Assembly: GCF_016757965.1 (NCBI RefSeq)
Contig: NZ_JAEKIW010000014.1
Location: forward strand, 1-64,000
Direction: 5' to 3'
DNA length: 64,000 bases
DNA from: Archaeoglobus neptunius
Lineage (GTDB): Archaea > Halobacteriota > Archaeoglobi > Archaeoglobales > Archaeoglobaceae
Positions 24,639 through 32,878 of the stretch are shown here, one piece after another. The translations under genes were made by a program, and so were the position numbers. Below the pieces are notes generated by a model. It was not told the origin of the DNA. It saw nothing but the letters and a program-made list of their open reading frames with translations, and ran no database searches. Each line of letters starts with the position of its first letter. Within the stretch, counting starts at the first letter, position 1.

Positions 24639-26297
24639 ATGCGTGCCGCTGATGCGCTTGTTAAGGCTTTGGAGATGGAAGGTGTCGAGGTCGTGTTTGG
24701 CATACCGGGTGGTGCAATCCTTGAGGTTTACGATGCGATTTATGACTCTGGAATTCAGCACATAACAACAAGACACGAGCAGGGAGCAACTCATGCTGCG
24801 GACGGATATGCCAGGGCAAGTGGGAAAGTGGGGGTTGCATTTGCAACCTCGGGTCCGGGAGCGACAAATACCGTCACCGGTATAGCAACCGCTTATATGG
24901 ACTCGTCTCCCATAGTTGTCTTTACCGGGCAGGTTCCAACAAGCATGATCGGAAACGATGCATTTCAGGAGGCGGATATTACCGGTATAACAATGCCCGT
25001 CACCAAACACAACTATCTCGTGACAGAGGCGGGGGACATGCTTAAAACAATCAAGGAGGCCTTTCACATCGCAGCGACAGGCAGGCCCGGACCCGTTCTT
25101 GTTGATCTTCCCAAGGATGTTACGCTGGCAGATGTTGAATTCAACTATCCGAAGAAGGTTTCCCTTCCGGGATACAAACCAAAGTTGGACGGGCATCCCA
25201 GGCAGATAAAAAGGGCGGCCGAGCTTATAATGGAGTCTGAAAGGCCGGTTATTCTGGCGGGAGGAGGGGTTATAATTTCAAACGCTTCAAAGGAGCTAAC
25301 AGAGCTTGCAGAGACCATTCCCGCCTTTGTTGCAACAACACTGATGGGAAAGGGAGCAATACCTGAAACACATCCACTGAGTCTGGGTTTTGTCGGAATG
25401 CACGGGTCCAAGTATGCAAACTATGCAGTTCAGGAGAGTGACGTGTTAATAGCTGTTGGATGCAGGTTCAGCGACAGAACCACGGGAAATCTGGAAAGGT
25501 TTGCTCCTGACGCTAAAATAATCCACATTGATGTTGATCCGGCCGAAATTGGCAAGAACGTTGGAGTTGACGTGCCGATTGTTGGAGATGCAAGAAAGGT
25601 GCTGGCAAGGCTGAAAAAGCACATTCAGTACAAACAGAGAAAGCTTTGGGAAGACAGAATTAACAAATGGAGGAGAGAGCATCCACTGAAATACAGCAGA
25701 GATGGGTTCAAACCACAGTACGTTGTTGAGAGAGCATGTGAGATAATGCCCGATGCAATAGTAACCACGGAAGTCGGGCAGAACCAGATGTGGGCGGCCC
25801 AGTTTTTCAAGGTCAGGTATCCACGGCAGTTCATAACCAGTGGCGGACTGGGGACCATGGGTTTCGGCTTTCCGGCTGCAATGGGTGCGCAGGTCGCATT
25901 TCCGGATCGAACTGTGATAGATATCGCTGGAGATGGCAGCTTTTTCATGAACATTCAGGAGCTGGCGACGTGCGTTAAATATGAAATCCCTGTCAAGGTT
26001 CTGGTGCTGAACAACGGATATCTGGGAATGGTGAGGCAGTGGCAGGAGCTGTTTTACAAGGAGAGGTACTCGGCTACCTGCATTGGATGTGAGAAGACTG
26101 GATTTGAGGCAATAGCAAGAGGATTTGGAGCGGTGGGCATGACAATCGAGAGTCCGGGAGAAGTTGACGATGCACTCAAAGAGGCCAGAGAGATTGACGC
26201 TCCCGTTGTCATTGACTTCAGAGTTGACTACCAGGCCAACGTTTTCCCGATGGTCCCGCCCGGAGCGGCTCTGAATGAGATTATAGATATCGAGTGA
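24639..26297 (+). CDS. ilvB: Acetolactate synthase, large catalytic subunit
   Basis: A 552-residue ThDP enzyme of valine, leucine and isoleucine synthesis. The catalytic Glu47 is in TTRHEQGATHAADGYARA. FATSGPGATNTVTGIATAY, DAFQEADITGITMPVTKHNY and the ThDP/Mg motif IAGDGSFFMNIQEL ... NNGYLGMVRQWQE are complete. The ribosome site GGGGTGG is placed before the ATG. The regulatory subunit follows after 10 bases. It is the anabolic, FAD-binding AHAS form rather than a catabolic ALS. Confidence 0.96.
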   Translation: MRAADALVKALEMEGVEVVFGIPGGAILEVYDAIYDSGIQHITTRHEQGATHAADGYARASGKVGVAFATSGPGATNTVTGIATAYMDSSPIVVFTGQVPTSMIGNDAFQEADITGITMPVTKHNYLVTEAGDMLKTIKEAFHIAATGRPGPVLVDLPKDVTLADVEFNYPKKVSLPGYKPKLDGHPRQIKRAAELIMESERPVILAGGGVIISNASKELTELAETIPAFVATTLMGKGAIPETHPLSLGFVGMHGSKYANYAVQESDVLIAVGCRFSDRTTGNLERFAPDAKIIHIDVDPAEIGKNVGVDVPIVGDARKVLARLKKHIQYKQRKLWEDRINKWRREHPLKYSRDGFKPQYVVERACEIMPDAIVTTEVGQNQMWAAQFFKVRYPRQFITSGGLGTMGFGFPAAMGAQVAFPDRTVIDIAGDGSFFMNIQELATCVKYEIPVKVLVLNNGYLGMVRQWQELFYKERYSATCIGCEKTGFEAIARGFGAVGMTIESPGEVDDALKEAREIDAPVVIDFRVDYQANVFPMVPPGAALNEIIDIE

Positions 26298-26307
26298 GGT
26301 GATGCTG

Positions 26308-26787
26308 ATGAAGCACACAATAGCGGTTTTGGTTGAAAACAAGCCGGGTGTTCTGGCAAGGGCAGCATCTCTCTTCAGAAGGAGGGGATTTAACATTGAA
26401 AGCCTTACCGTTGGTACAACGGAGAGAGAGGATATTTCAAGGATGACCATAGTCGTTGAGGGTGATAACAGGGTCGTTGAGCAGGTTATAAAGCAGCTTA
26501 ACAAGCTTATTGAAACGATAAAGGTCAGCGAAATTTCTGAAGGTTCGGTGGAGAGGGAGCTGTGCCTGATAAGAGTGCATGCACCACCCGAAAAGAGAGG
26601 GGAGATCGTTGAGCTTACGAACATATTCAGAGCGAGAATTGTGGACGTTTCGAGGGACAGCTTTATAATAGAGGTAACAGGCGATGGGGATAAGATCACG
26701 GCTTTTATAGATCTGATGAGGCAGTACGGAATAAAGGAGCTTGCAAGAACCGGAAAGGTTGCAATGGTGAGGGGAAACAAAAGGTAG
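26308..26787 (+). CDS. ilvN: Acetolactate synthase, small regulatory subunit
   Basis: This 159-residue subunit has an N-terminal ACT domain (MKHTIAVLVENKPGVLARAA, then SLFRRRGFNIESLTVGTTE) that binds valine for feedback inhibition, and a C-terminal ferredoxin-fold domain (LCLIRVHAPPEKRGEIVELT). I chose the ATG at 26308, preceded by GAGGTGAT. In-frame GTG 26299 and ATG 26302 are also possible. It activates and regulates IlvB. Confidence 0.95.
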   Translation: MKHTIAVLVENKPGVLARAASLFRRRGFNIESLTVGTTEREDISRMTIVVEGDNRVVEQVIKQLNKLIETIKVSEISEGSVERELCLIRVHAPPEKRGEIVELTNIFRARIVDVSRDSFIIEVTGDGDKITAFIDLMRQYGIKELARTGKVAMVRGNKR

Positions 26788-26825
26788 CGGGAATGTAATT
26801 TCAAAATTGTAATAATGAGAAAATC

Positions 26826-26833
26826 TTAAATAT
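26826..26833 (+). promoter_or_regulatory. TATA box before the DUF5371 gene
   Basis: TTAAATAT predicts transcription from about 26855, just before the ribosome site AGGTGG and the ATG at 26866. Confidence 0.45.
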
Positions 26834-26865
26834 TGTAGTGTTCATTATTATGATAGGTGGTAGTG

Positions 26866-27060
26866 ATGGTAAAAATCGTTCACGCTCAAACAGTGCTGCC
26901 AGAAAACGTTCTGGAGGAGCTTAAAAGAAAAACTGGGGAAAATGCAACAAAAGACGCAATCGCCAAGGCTGTAGAGCATTACCTAATGTGCCCGTATACT
27001 CATGAGGAACCGCTCGAGAAGAGACTTGAAGAAGTGATGAAGAAAAAGAGGAAAGTCTGA
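26866..27060 (+). CDS. Small conserved archaeal protein (DUF5371-like)
   Basis: A 64-residue protein starting MVKIVHAQTVLPENVLEELK, then TGENATKDAIAKAVEHYLMC and a charged tail (EKRLEEVMKKKRKV). It resembles the small archaeal family I know as DUF5371 and looks like a short helical, perhaps ribbon-helix-helix-like, protein. No function is known. The ATG at 26866 has AGGTGG upstream. The stop is followed by a T-run, so it may be monocistronic. Confidence 0.65.
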   Translation: MVKIVHAQTVLPENVLEELKRKTGENATKDAIAKAVEHYLMCPYTHEEPLEKRLEEVMKKKRKV

Positions 27061-27085
27061 GTATTTTTTAATTTTTGGTGTTTTG

Positions 27086-27502
27086 ATGTCTGATAAAAGT
27101 GATTCAGATAAGATTGTAAGGGCAGCGGAGGCGTTATACGAGATTTTCGAGAAAATCATTGAAAATCATGAGGATATTTTGAATGCCCTCGAAAAACTCC
27201 TCGTTCTGGAGAGAAAGGGCGTCCTTGATGAGATAGTAAAACTCTCCGAGCTGAAGGTTCCGATATCGGCTGAAGAAGTGGGTGAAGTCGCTGAAAAACT
27301 TGAAACGCTGGTGAACCTGCTTTTGTCAGTGGATGAAAGGGTCCTGAAGGTAATAAAGCGCTTGATAGATGCCTTCGAAGAGTCGATGATCTACGAACCC
27401 ATGGGGATAATGGATGCAATGAAGGTTGTAAGAGATCCGGACGTTCAGAAAGCCATAGGCTTTGCCTTAACTCTGGCCAAAAATTTTGGGAAAAGAATTT
27501 AA
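27086..27502 (+). CDS. DUF1641 family protein
   Basis: A 138-residue, helix-rich cytosolic protein. The C-terminal stretch GIMDAMKVVRDPDVQKAIGF and ALTLAKNFGK is typical of DUF1641 (YrhD-like) proteins, which often sit beside formate dehydrogenase or sulfide/quinone redox genes. No such gene is adjacent here. The start is the ATG at 27086; a TTG at 27083 would add one residue. Its stop overlaps the end of the dehydrogenase gene on the other strand by four bases. Confidence 0.7.
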   Translation: MSDKSDSDKIVRAAEALYEIFEKIIENHEDILNALEKLLVLERKGVLDEIVKLSELKVPISAEEVGEVAEKLETLVNLLLSVDERVLKVIKRLIDAFEESMIYEPMGIMDAMKVVRDPDVQKAIGFALTLAKNFGKRI

Positions 27503-28599
27503 TCTCTCATACTTTCTGCAGCATTAAACACTTCGAGTCTGATGCGCCTGTAAGCCTCATCAAGAGTTTTCAGGATGTTTTCCCGCCCGATCATTTCGGC
27601 GATATCAAAAGCGCCCAGAGCAGAGTTGGTTGCCAGTTTGTAAACTTCGTTAACGGTTTCTCTGTCGGCTATACCATCTTCAACGATTTTAAAAGCTTCA
27701 TTAACAATCGCAGCAATCAGGGGCATAATATCCCCCGGCTCTGCGGGAGGTATGTCTGCTTTACCATTTTTCCACCTGTAAAATCCCTCTCCAGCCTTTT
27801 TTCCCAGCTTACCCCATTCGAGCATTTTTCTAAGGAAAAAGTTCATTCCCTTCGGACCTGCAAATTTACGTCCGTAAGCTTCGCTGAAGCTTTCCAGGAC
27901 GTCTAACACCACATCAAGCCCTATGAGGTCAATTGTTTCAAAGAAGCCGAGGGGATTGCCGAGATTCTTAATCGCAGCATCGATTTCTTCGGGTGTGTTG
28001 TAAAAAAGACAGTAACCTGCCGCCGCTCCTGCCGCACCGAGGATTCTGTTGAGAACATGCCCTCTGCACTCTTTCCTGAGTACAACTGGCCTCTTTCCTA
28101 TGCTTCTGGCAAGCTCCACGGCCCTTTCTATCGTCTCCTCTGATGCAAGTTCTCCTCCTACTTCAACAAGAGGCATGAGTATGGGAGGATTTGAAAAGTG
28201 GAAAAGTGTAAGTCTCTCAGGATTCTTTAGATGCAGGGCGATTTCAGAGGGTTTGAAGCTGGAGGTGTTTGTAGCCAGATGGCAGTCAACGATGTTCTCA
28301 AGATTTTTAAACAGCCTGATCTTAACATCAAGCCTCTCATTGACCGATTCGATAACGAATTCGCTCCCACCGATCTTTTCTATAGATGTTGTGTACCTGA
28401 TCTTTGAGACTATTTCCTCTCTTTTTCTAAGTCCTGCCCGTTCCAGCTCCTCAATACACTCCACCATGTGTCTTTTCCTTGCTTTCTCCAGAGCCTCCTC
28501 GCTTGTATCCACAAGAACAACGTCGTAGTCGGCATTGGCAAAAAGCGCAGCAATCGCTGCTCCCATAGTCCCTGCTCCAATAACTGAGATCTTTTCCAT
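27499..28599 (-). CDS. 3-hydroxyacyl-CoA dehydrogenase
   Basis: A 366-residue NAD-dependent enzyme. The start MEKISVIGAGTMGAAIAALF is the NAD loop. FVIESVNERLDVK, ATNTSSFKPSEIA and the catalytic LFHFSNPPILMPLVEV with its His are clear. The C-terminal half has NPLGFFETIDLIGLDVVLD and a second, shortened C-domain. It is a single-function protein without an enoyl-CoA hydratase domain. It is last in the minus-strand order SCP2, acyl-CoA dehydrogenase, ADC-like, this gene. Confidence 0.92.
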   Translation of the reverse strand: MEKISVIGAGTMGAAIAALFANADYDVVLVDTSEEALEKARKRHMVECIEELERAGLRKREEIVSKIRYTTSIEKIGGSEFVIESVNERLDVKIRLFKNLENIVDCHLATNTSSFKPSEIALHLKNPERLTLFHFSNPPILMPLVEVGGELASEETIERAVELARSIGKRPVVLRKECRGHVLNRILGAAGAAAGYCLFYNTPEEIDAAIKNLGNPLGFFETIDLIGLDVVLDVLESFSEAYGRKFAGPKGMNFFLRKMLEWGKLGKKAGEGFYRWKNGKADIPPAEPGDIMPLIAAIVNEAFKIVEDGIADRETVNEVYKLATNSALGAFDIAEMIGRENILKTLDEAYRRIRLEVFNAAESMRD

Positions 28600-28630
28600 G
28601 TCCCAACTCCCCGAACTTTAACGCCTTTTC

Positions 28631-29377
28631 CTAATACTCCCTGATAATGTCTACGAAGCCGAGTTTCATGTCGAACTGGAAGTATAGCGCTGTGATAAAA
28701 TCTCCAATCTCAACTTTGTGAACAGGGTCAACAACTGAGGGAGAGTCATAGGTTATGTTTCCGGGTCCTGTAAAAATAACCCTCTCCCCATTTGGATCCG
28801 TGTGGAAGTCGATTTCAGCATACCATTTAACCAGCTGTGTAACACCGCCTCTGCCCCTCACATCGGGCAGATGTCTTACAGAGTAGAGGTAGGTCGGTTT
28901 CGGAAATACGAAATCTATCATTCCTCCAAGAGCCCTCATGTTTGGCTTCATCACGAATGTTACGAGCCTCTTTCCAGTCGGCCTCTCCAGATAACCCATA
29001 ACAACGTCATACTCCTTCACCAAACCAATTTTGGCAAGCTTTTTCGGTGCTCCTGCAAGCTCTCTTCCTGCTGCAAGAGCGGCATCGTTCGTAACGTAGA
29101 TGTAGGGTATGTAGTATCCCATATCTCCCTGCTCATCCTCCACCTGTATAACTGTGAGATACTCGTGGTACTCCCCCACAGTGCTGAAAGAGTAGTGTGA
29201 TATCCAGATTCCACCCTGTGGAGGATTGCTGAACGGTTTCAACCCCTCTGGCAGCAAGTCGTCGATATCACCATTCACAGTAAAAAACCCGACAATCGCA
29301 TCACAGTTCCTGTATTCTATTCCCCTTTCCTCATCCACCTCGTAGAGAGGCGAATCAAACGGAATACTCTTCAACAT
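28631..29377 (-). CDS. Acetoacetate decarboxylase (ADC) family protein
   Basis: A 248-residue protein of the ADC fold. The Schiff-base pair is present as GRELAGAPKKLAKIGL (Lys112 and Lys113; Lys115/116 in clostridial ADC). The N-terminal GIWISHYSFSTVGEYHEYL and YYIPYIYVTNDAALAAGREL are family text. Acetoacetate decarboxylation is one possibility; several ADC-fold proteins are hydratases or aldolases instead. It lies between an acyl-CoA dehydrogenase and a hydroxyacyl-CoA dehydrogenase gene, which points to a keto- or acyl-chain pathway. Confidence 0.8.
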   Translation of the reverse strand: MLKSIPFDSPLYEVDEERGIEYRNCDAIVGFFTVNGDIDDLLPEGLKPFSNPPQGGIWISHYSFSTVGEYHEYLTVIQVEDEQGDMGYYIPYIYVTNDAALAAGRELAGAPKKLAKIGLVKEYDVVMGYLERPTGKRLVTFVMKPNMRALGGMIDFVFPKPTYLYSVRHLPDVRGRGGVTQLVKWYAEIDFHTDPNGERVIFTGPGNITYDSPSVVDPVHKVEIGDFITALYFQFDMKLGFVDIIREY

Positions 29378-29383
29378 GTTCCA

Positions 29384-30694
29384 TCACCCCATATCAAAAA
29401 GTCTTGTAATGTGCCCGACATCATAAAATTCCTTCTCGTAGTTTTCAGCAACGTCTTCCGCAGCTTCCAGACTAAGAACTTCAACTGTTCCATCCTCTAT
29501 GAGCATGCTTCTTGCATCTCTGAACAGTTTTTCTATAATAAACTCTTTGTTCAAGCCGTATGCACCAAAAATCTGCACGGCGTCGTGTGCAACCTCGTAC
29601 GCTATTTTCTTGGCGTAAATCTGAGCCGCCCTTGCGTGTCTTGGTGAGGCATCGGCAGTCTGATGGTCTATTATCCTCCTGTGCGTATACTCCGTGACCT
29701 TTCTGACGTAGTATCGGGCAGTTTCGACCTTCTCAAACATCTCGTACAGCTTCAGCTTAACGTTCTTGTGTTTGATTATGGGTACACCACCCTGAACTCT
29801 CTGTCTGGCATAGTTCAAAGCCTCTTCAAAGCACGCTCTGGCCAGTCCAACTGCAAACGCTCCCATTCCACAGCTCGTCAAACAGAGAAGCTGGTCATAA
29901 AAAATTCCGTAAAAGAACCCCGGAGCAACCACGACATAATGCTCGGGTATCCTCACGTTGTCGAAGAAGAGCTCGCCCTGTGGATCATCCCTCATCCCGA
30001 GCATATCAACGGGTTTCCCCTTTCTCACACCCTCGGCGTCGAGGGGAACTATGCAGAAAAGCCCATCCCCGAGCATTTTCGACCCTTTAACCTGAGCATG
30101 CAGTCCACAGTGGGTCGCAACGGGAGCGGAGGACACCCACGCAGACTTCTGACCTGTTATCACCCATTCGTCCCCGTCTTTCTCAGCCACAACATTGCCC
30201 TTGCCGAATTTAATCGTGAGCTCCGGATCTTCTCGCAGGGATATCAGGTAGTCGCTCCCGTGTTCCGGTTCGGTCACTCCCCAGCAACCGTGAAACTTTC
30301 CATCTTCATCCTCTATCCAGGGTCTGACCAGATCTTCGTAGATCTCGGGAGTGCCATAGAGCGCAGCACAGACGAAAGGTATCATATCCACACCCAGCCC
30401 CGTTGCAAATCCCAGACTGCCCCAGGCAAGCTCTTCAAAAATGATATAACGCTGCAATGGTGTCAGACCCAGCCCCCCCTTGCCTTCCGGCAGGTAGCTT
30501 CGGTGGTAGCCGAGTTTTTTCATCTGTTTCATAACCTTAAAATATGGTGAGTCAGGCTTAATCCTCTCGTCCGGCGGCATTCTGTCGAGTTCCAGTGATG
30601 CGGGCCTTATCACCTCCTCGGCGAATCTGTGAACCTCCTCTCTGAGCATCCTGTCTTCTTCGCTCAGCTCGTCCAGGTCCAAGAATTTGGCCAT
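29384..30694 (-). CDS. Acyl-CoA dehydrogenase with Asp at the catalytic-base position
   Basis: A 436-residue FAD enzyme with the normal domains: N-terminal helices (LREEVHRFAEEVIRPASLEL), the beta domain (GCWGVTEPEHGSDY, WVITGQKSAWVSSAP) and C-terminal helices (AVQIFGAYGLNKEFIIEKLF). The usual YEGT reads IEDGT (Asp about residue 401), so the base Glu is Asp. Asp at this site is known from some dehydrogenases of alicyclic acyl-CoA substrates. I chose the ATG at 30694 (GAGGG upstream) over a TTG at 30709. It is operonic with the SCP2-domain gene upstream. Confidence 0.88.
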   Translation of the reverse strand: MAKFLDLDELSEEDRMLREEVHRFAEEVIRPASLELDRMPPDERIKPDSPYFKVMKQMKKLGYHRSYLPEGKGGLGLTPLQRYIIFEELAWGSLGFATGLGVDMIPFVCAALYGTPEIYEDLVRPWIEDEDGKFHGCWGVTEPEHGSDYLISLREDPELTIKFGKGNVVAEKDGDEWVITGQKSAWVSSAPVATHCGLHAQVKGSKMLGDGLFCIVPLDAEGVRKGKPVDMLGMRDDPQGELFFDNVRIPEHYVVVAPGFFYGIFYDQLLCLTSCGMGAFAVGLARACFEEALNYARQRVQGGVPIIKHKNVKLKLYEMFEKVETARYYVRKVTEYTHRRIIDHQTADASPRHARAAQIYAKKIAYEVAHDAVQIFGAYGLNKEFIIEKLFRDARSMLIEDGTVEVLSLEAAEDVAENYEKEFYDVGHITRLFDMG

Positions 30695-30698
30695 ACAC

Positions 30699-31304
30699 TT
30701 AACCCTCAATCGGGATTGAAGCCATAAGATCGGTGAACTTCTTCACAGTGGCCATGTTTCTCATCATGTATGCCATATCTCCCTGAAGCTTGAGCTTTCC
30801 GCTCACGACGAGAGAGATCGCATCCGATTTGCCTTTAACGAGCAGTTTGAAAACTGCATAGGGACCGATGAGCTTGAATTTCGAATCTTCATGTTCTCCC
30901 GGCGCTGCAACTTCAATGTTTCTCAGCTCACCGTGCCAGAAATCCATCCAGAGATTCAGTGTTGCCCCCTCAACAAGGATGTCGTCTGTGATTTTCTTTG
31001 CAGCCTCCTCAACATCTACGCTTTCAAGATCGTCATCGATGGAAATCCCCAGAGACTGTAAGAACTTCTCTGTAGGCGTTCCTCTGAACTTCTCCCTCCT
31101 GTCCTTTGGAATGCTGTTGAGCATTCCCAGAAAGCCCTTCAGGATTTTCGGATTCTGGAAGTCCTTCAAAGCCTCCTCATCCAGCTCCACCACACATAGG
31201 TAGTCTCCCTCCCAGTTAGCTGCCACCCTTCTGTACTCCTCATCGGCATTTACCTTTCTGTACAGCTCATCCATCCACTCTTTCGAAGGAAATACAACTG
31301 GCAT
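30699..31304 (-). CDS. SCP-2 sterol-transfer-domain protein
   Basis: A 201-residue protein. The C-terminal about 100 residues (ATLNLWMDFWHGELRNIEVA, then GPYAVFKLLVKGKSDAISLV and VSGKLKLQGDMAYMMRNM) form an SCP2 lipid-binding fold; the N-terminal half is helical and specific. SCP2 proteins bind fatty acyl-CoA or other lipids. It heads the four-gene minus-strand acyl-CoA cluster. A TATA (AAAATATAC, about 31325-31333) 26 bases before the ATG suggests a leaderless transcript. Confidence 0.8.
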   Translation of the reverse strand: MPVVFPSKEWMDELYRKVNADEEYRRVAANWEGDYLCVVELDEEALKDFQNPKILKGFLGMLNSIPKDRREKFRGTPTEKFLQSLGISIDDDLESVDVEEAAKKITDDILVEGATLNLWMDFWHGELRNIEVAAPGEHEDSKFKLIGPYAVFKLLVKGKSDAISLVVSGKLKLQGDMAYMMRNMATVKKFTDLMASIPIEG

Positions 31305-31391
31305 ATGTTTTGGTTTGCAGAGGTATATTTTAGTTTTTTGAAATTACAATAATTTATAGTTGTCGTTTTATCACATGCAACTTAAACCATA

Positions 31392-31503
31392 AATAATGAT
31401 TGCTTTAATAGGGAGTTGAAACCGAACGCACCGCCAGAGTGTCCCCTTTACGGTCATGTAATGCAAAAAACGATCATTATTATGATGGGAAAAGTTAAAA
31501 TAC
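31392..31503. promoter_or_regulatory. Intergenic region with inverted repeats and promoter
   Basis: The 31305-31537 gap between divergent genes holds AATAATGAT (31392-31400) and its exact complement ATCATTATT (31473-31481). The right copy is also part of a local palindrome ATCAT-TATT-ATGAT (31473-31486) directly in front of the plus-strand TATA (TTAAAATAC, 31495-31503). A regulator site is plausible. A 33-codon frame from TTG 31416 runs through the TATA box and was not called. Confidence 0.35.
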
Positions 31504-31537
31504 ATTGTACAACATAACAAATTTCAGGTGATTGTGG

Positions 31538-32248
31538 GTGCAGAAACTCAAGACGGCAGATGTTCCCACAGGAATTGTTCTTCTCGATAGAAGACTTGAC
31601 GGCGGATTACCGGCTGGAAGCTTTGTTTGTGTCTACGCCGACCCCGTTTCGATGCCGGAAACGTTTCTTTACCAGTTCGCCACGGTTATGAGGAGCTACT
31701 ACTTCACGACCAATCGACCGGCAAAATTCGTAAAAAGGGATGTGGAGAAGCTTCACCTCGATACCGAGCAGATAATTTTTGTGGATATCTATTCTCAGTA
31801 CTATCTTAATGAATACGGACAGTTCATCGTTGAGGATAAGTACAGAGACAAGGAAATATTCGATTTTGTTGACGAGCAGCTCTCAAAAATTGTGGAGGAA
31901 AACAGCAGTGAGTACAACATAATAGTTGATTCTCTCTCATTCTTCCTGAACCTGTCTGTCGACTGGGGTTTAAAGGACTGGTTCCTCAACAAACTTTACA
32001 CGATATCAAAGGAGAAGGGTGTAGTTGTTTACGGCTACCTGCTGAAAAACGTGCATCCAGCAAGCGTGGTGAACAAAGTACTCGACCTCTCAGACGTCGT
32101 GTTTGACATCGAGTCTGAGAGAGTTGGAGAAAGGATCGTGAACAAGTTTGCGGTGCCAAAACTCAGAGGCAAGCAGCCATTAACCGAGTACTTCAGGTTC
32201 TATGTGGAGGAAGGTATACAGGTTGACACTTCAAGAGATATAGCCTAG
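31538..32248 (+). CDS. KaiC/RadA-like RecA-fold protein with degenerate Walker A
   Basis: About 236 residues. The N-terminus GIVLLDRRLDGGLPAGSFVC matches KaiC/GvpD/RAD55-type ATPases, but where the P-loop GxxGxGKT should be, the sequence is VYADPVSMPETFLYQF, without Gly-Lys-Thr. Walker B-like YNIIVDSLSFFL is present. It may therefore bind no ATP and act as a regulator. I chose GTG 31538 (AGGTGA upstream); TTG 31532 is also possible. Its end overlaps the ecfT gene on the other strand by 18 bases. Confidence 0.7.
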   Translation: MQKLKTADVPTGIVLLDRRLDGGLPAGSFVCVYADPVSMPETFLYQFATVMRSYYFTTNRPAKFVKRDVEKLHLDTEQIIFVDIYSQYYLNEYGQFIVEDKYRDKEIFDFVDEQLSKIVEENSSEYNIIVDSLSFFLNLSVDWGLKDWFLNKLYTISKEKGVVVYGYLLKNVHPASVVNKVLDLSDVVFDIESERVGERIVNKFAVPKLRGKQPLTEYFRFYVEEGIQVDTSRDIA

Positions 32249-32878
32249 CAGTACTGAATGGAGGAGGATAAGAACAGACAGGGCCAAAAGGGTGAGATCG
32301 CTCCTGCCGGGTTTTCTTGTAACTCCCGATGCAGCATAGTTGAATCCCTTTGAGTAAAGGGATTCTGATATGCTGATGGCCCTTAAAATTGCGGTTGAAA
32401 TAAAGGCCTTGAGCAGCCTGTAGTATCCGAAAAAACCTCTCTGTTCATGGATCTCCCACACATTCCTGAAATCGGAAACCAGCAGTGGAATCATAGACAC
32501 CGCCAGATATATGATGCTGACAAATTTTTTTGGAAATTTGAAATACAGCAGTGCACCTCCAATTTCGCTGAGGTTTGCAGCATAAATCAGGCTTCCTGCA
32601 GATATCAGTGCAATGAAGGCCAGAAAGCTGAGAAGTACATGATAGCCGAACAGAACGGAGGACAGGGCAAACAGGATCAGAAATGGTATAAACGCCTTTA
32701 GAAGTCTGAAAGACCTGCCTTTTGTGTAGATGGAGGACAGTACAATCGTAAAGATTGATGTTTCGGGAGCCATTGAGGAAATGTAAACGGACATGGAAAG
32801 GATTATTGCTGAAATCAGGCAAATTCGCCCTTCTCCATCCCCCCCCTTCAATCCCTCTTTAAGAGAATCCAGTATCAT
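32231..32878 (-). CDS. ecfT: ECF transporter transmembrane component (EcfT)
   Basis: A 215-residue membrane protein with about five hydrophobic segments. It has the EcfT cytoplasmic coupling helices, seen as NVWEIHEQRGFFGYYRLLKA and SISESLYSKGFNYAA in place of the usual ARG motifs. It couples the ATPase to the substrate-binding subunit. It overlaps the ATPase gene by four bases and follows bioY, so the trio forms a biotin ECF importer (BioY-M-N type). Confidence 0.85.
   Translation of the reverse strand: MILDSLKEGLKGGDGEGRICLISAIILSMSVYISSMAPETSIFTIVLSSIYTKGRSFRLLKAFIPFLILFALSSVLFGYHVLLSFLAFIALISAGSLIYAANLSEIGGALLYFKFPKKFVSIIYLAVSMIPLLVSDFRNVWEIHEQRGFFGYYRLLKAFISTAILRAISISESLYSKGFNYAASGVTRKPGRSDLTLLALSVLILLHSVLLGYIS

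Noticed and set aside
31416-31517. A 33-codon frame from TTG (MKPNAPPECPLYG…)
   Set aside because: It runs through the TATA box of the next gene and has no recognisable family; only a weak AGGGAG precedes it.
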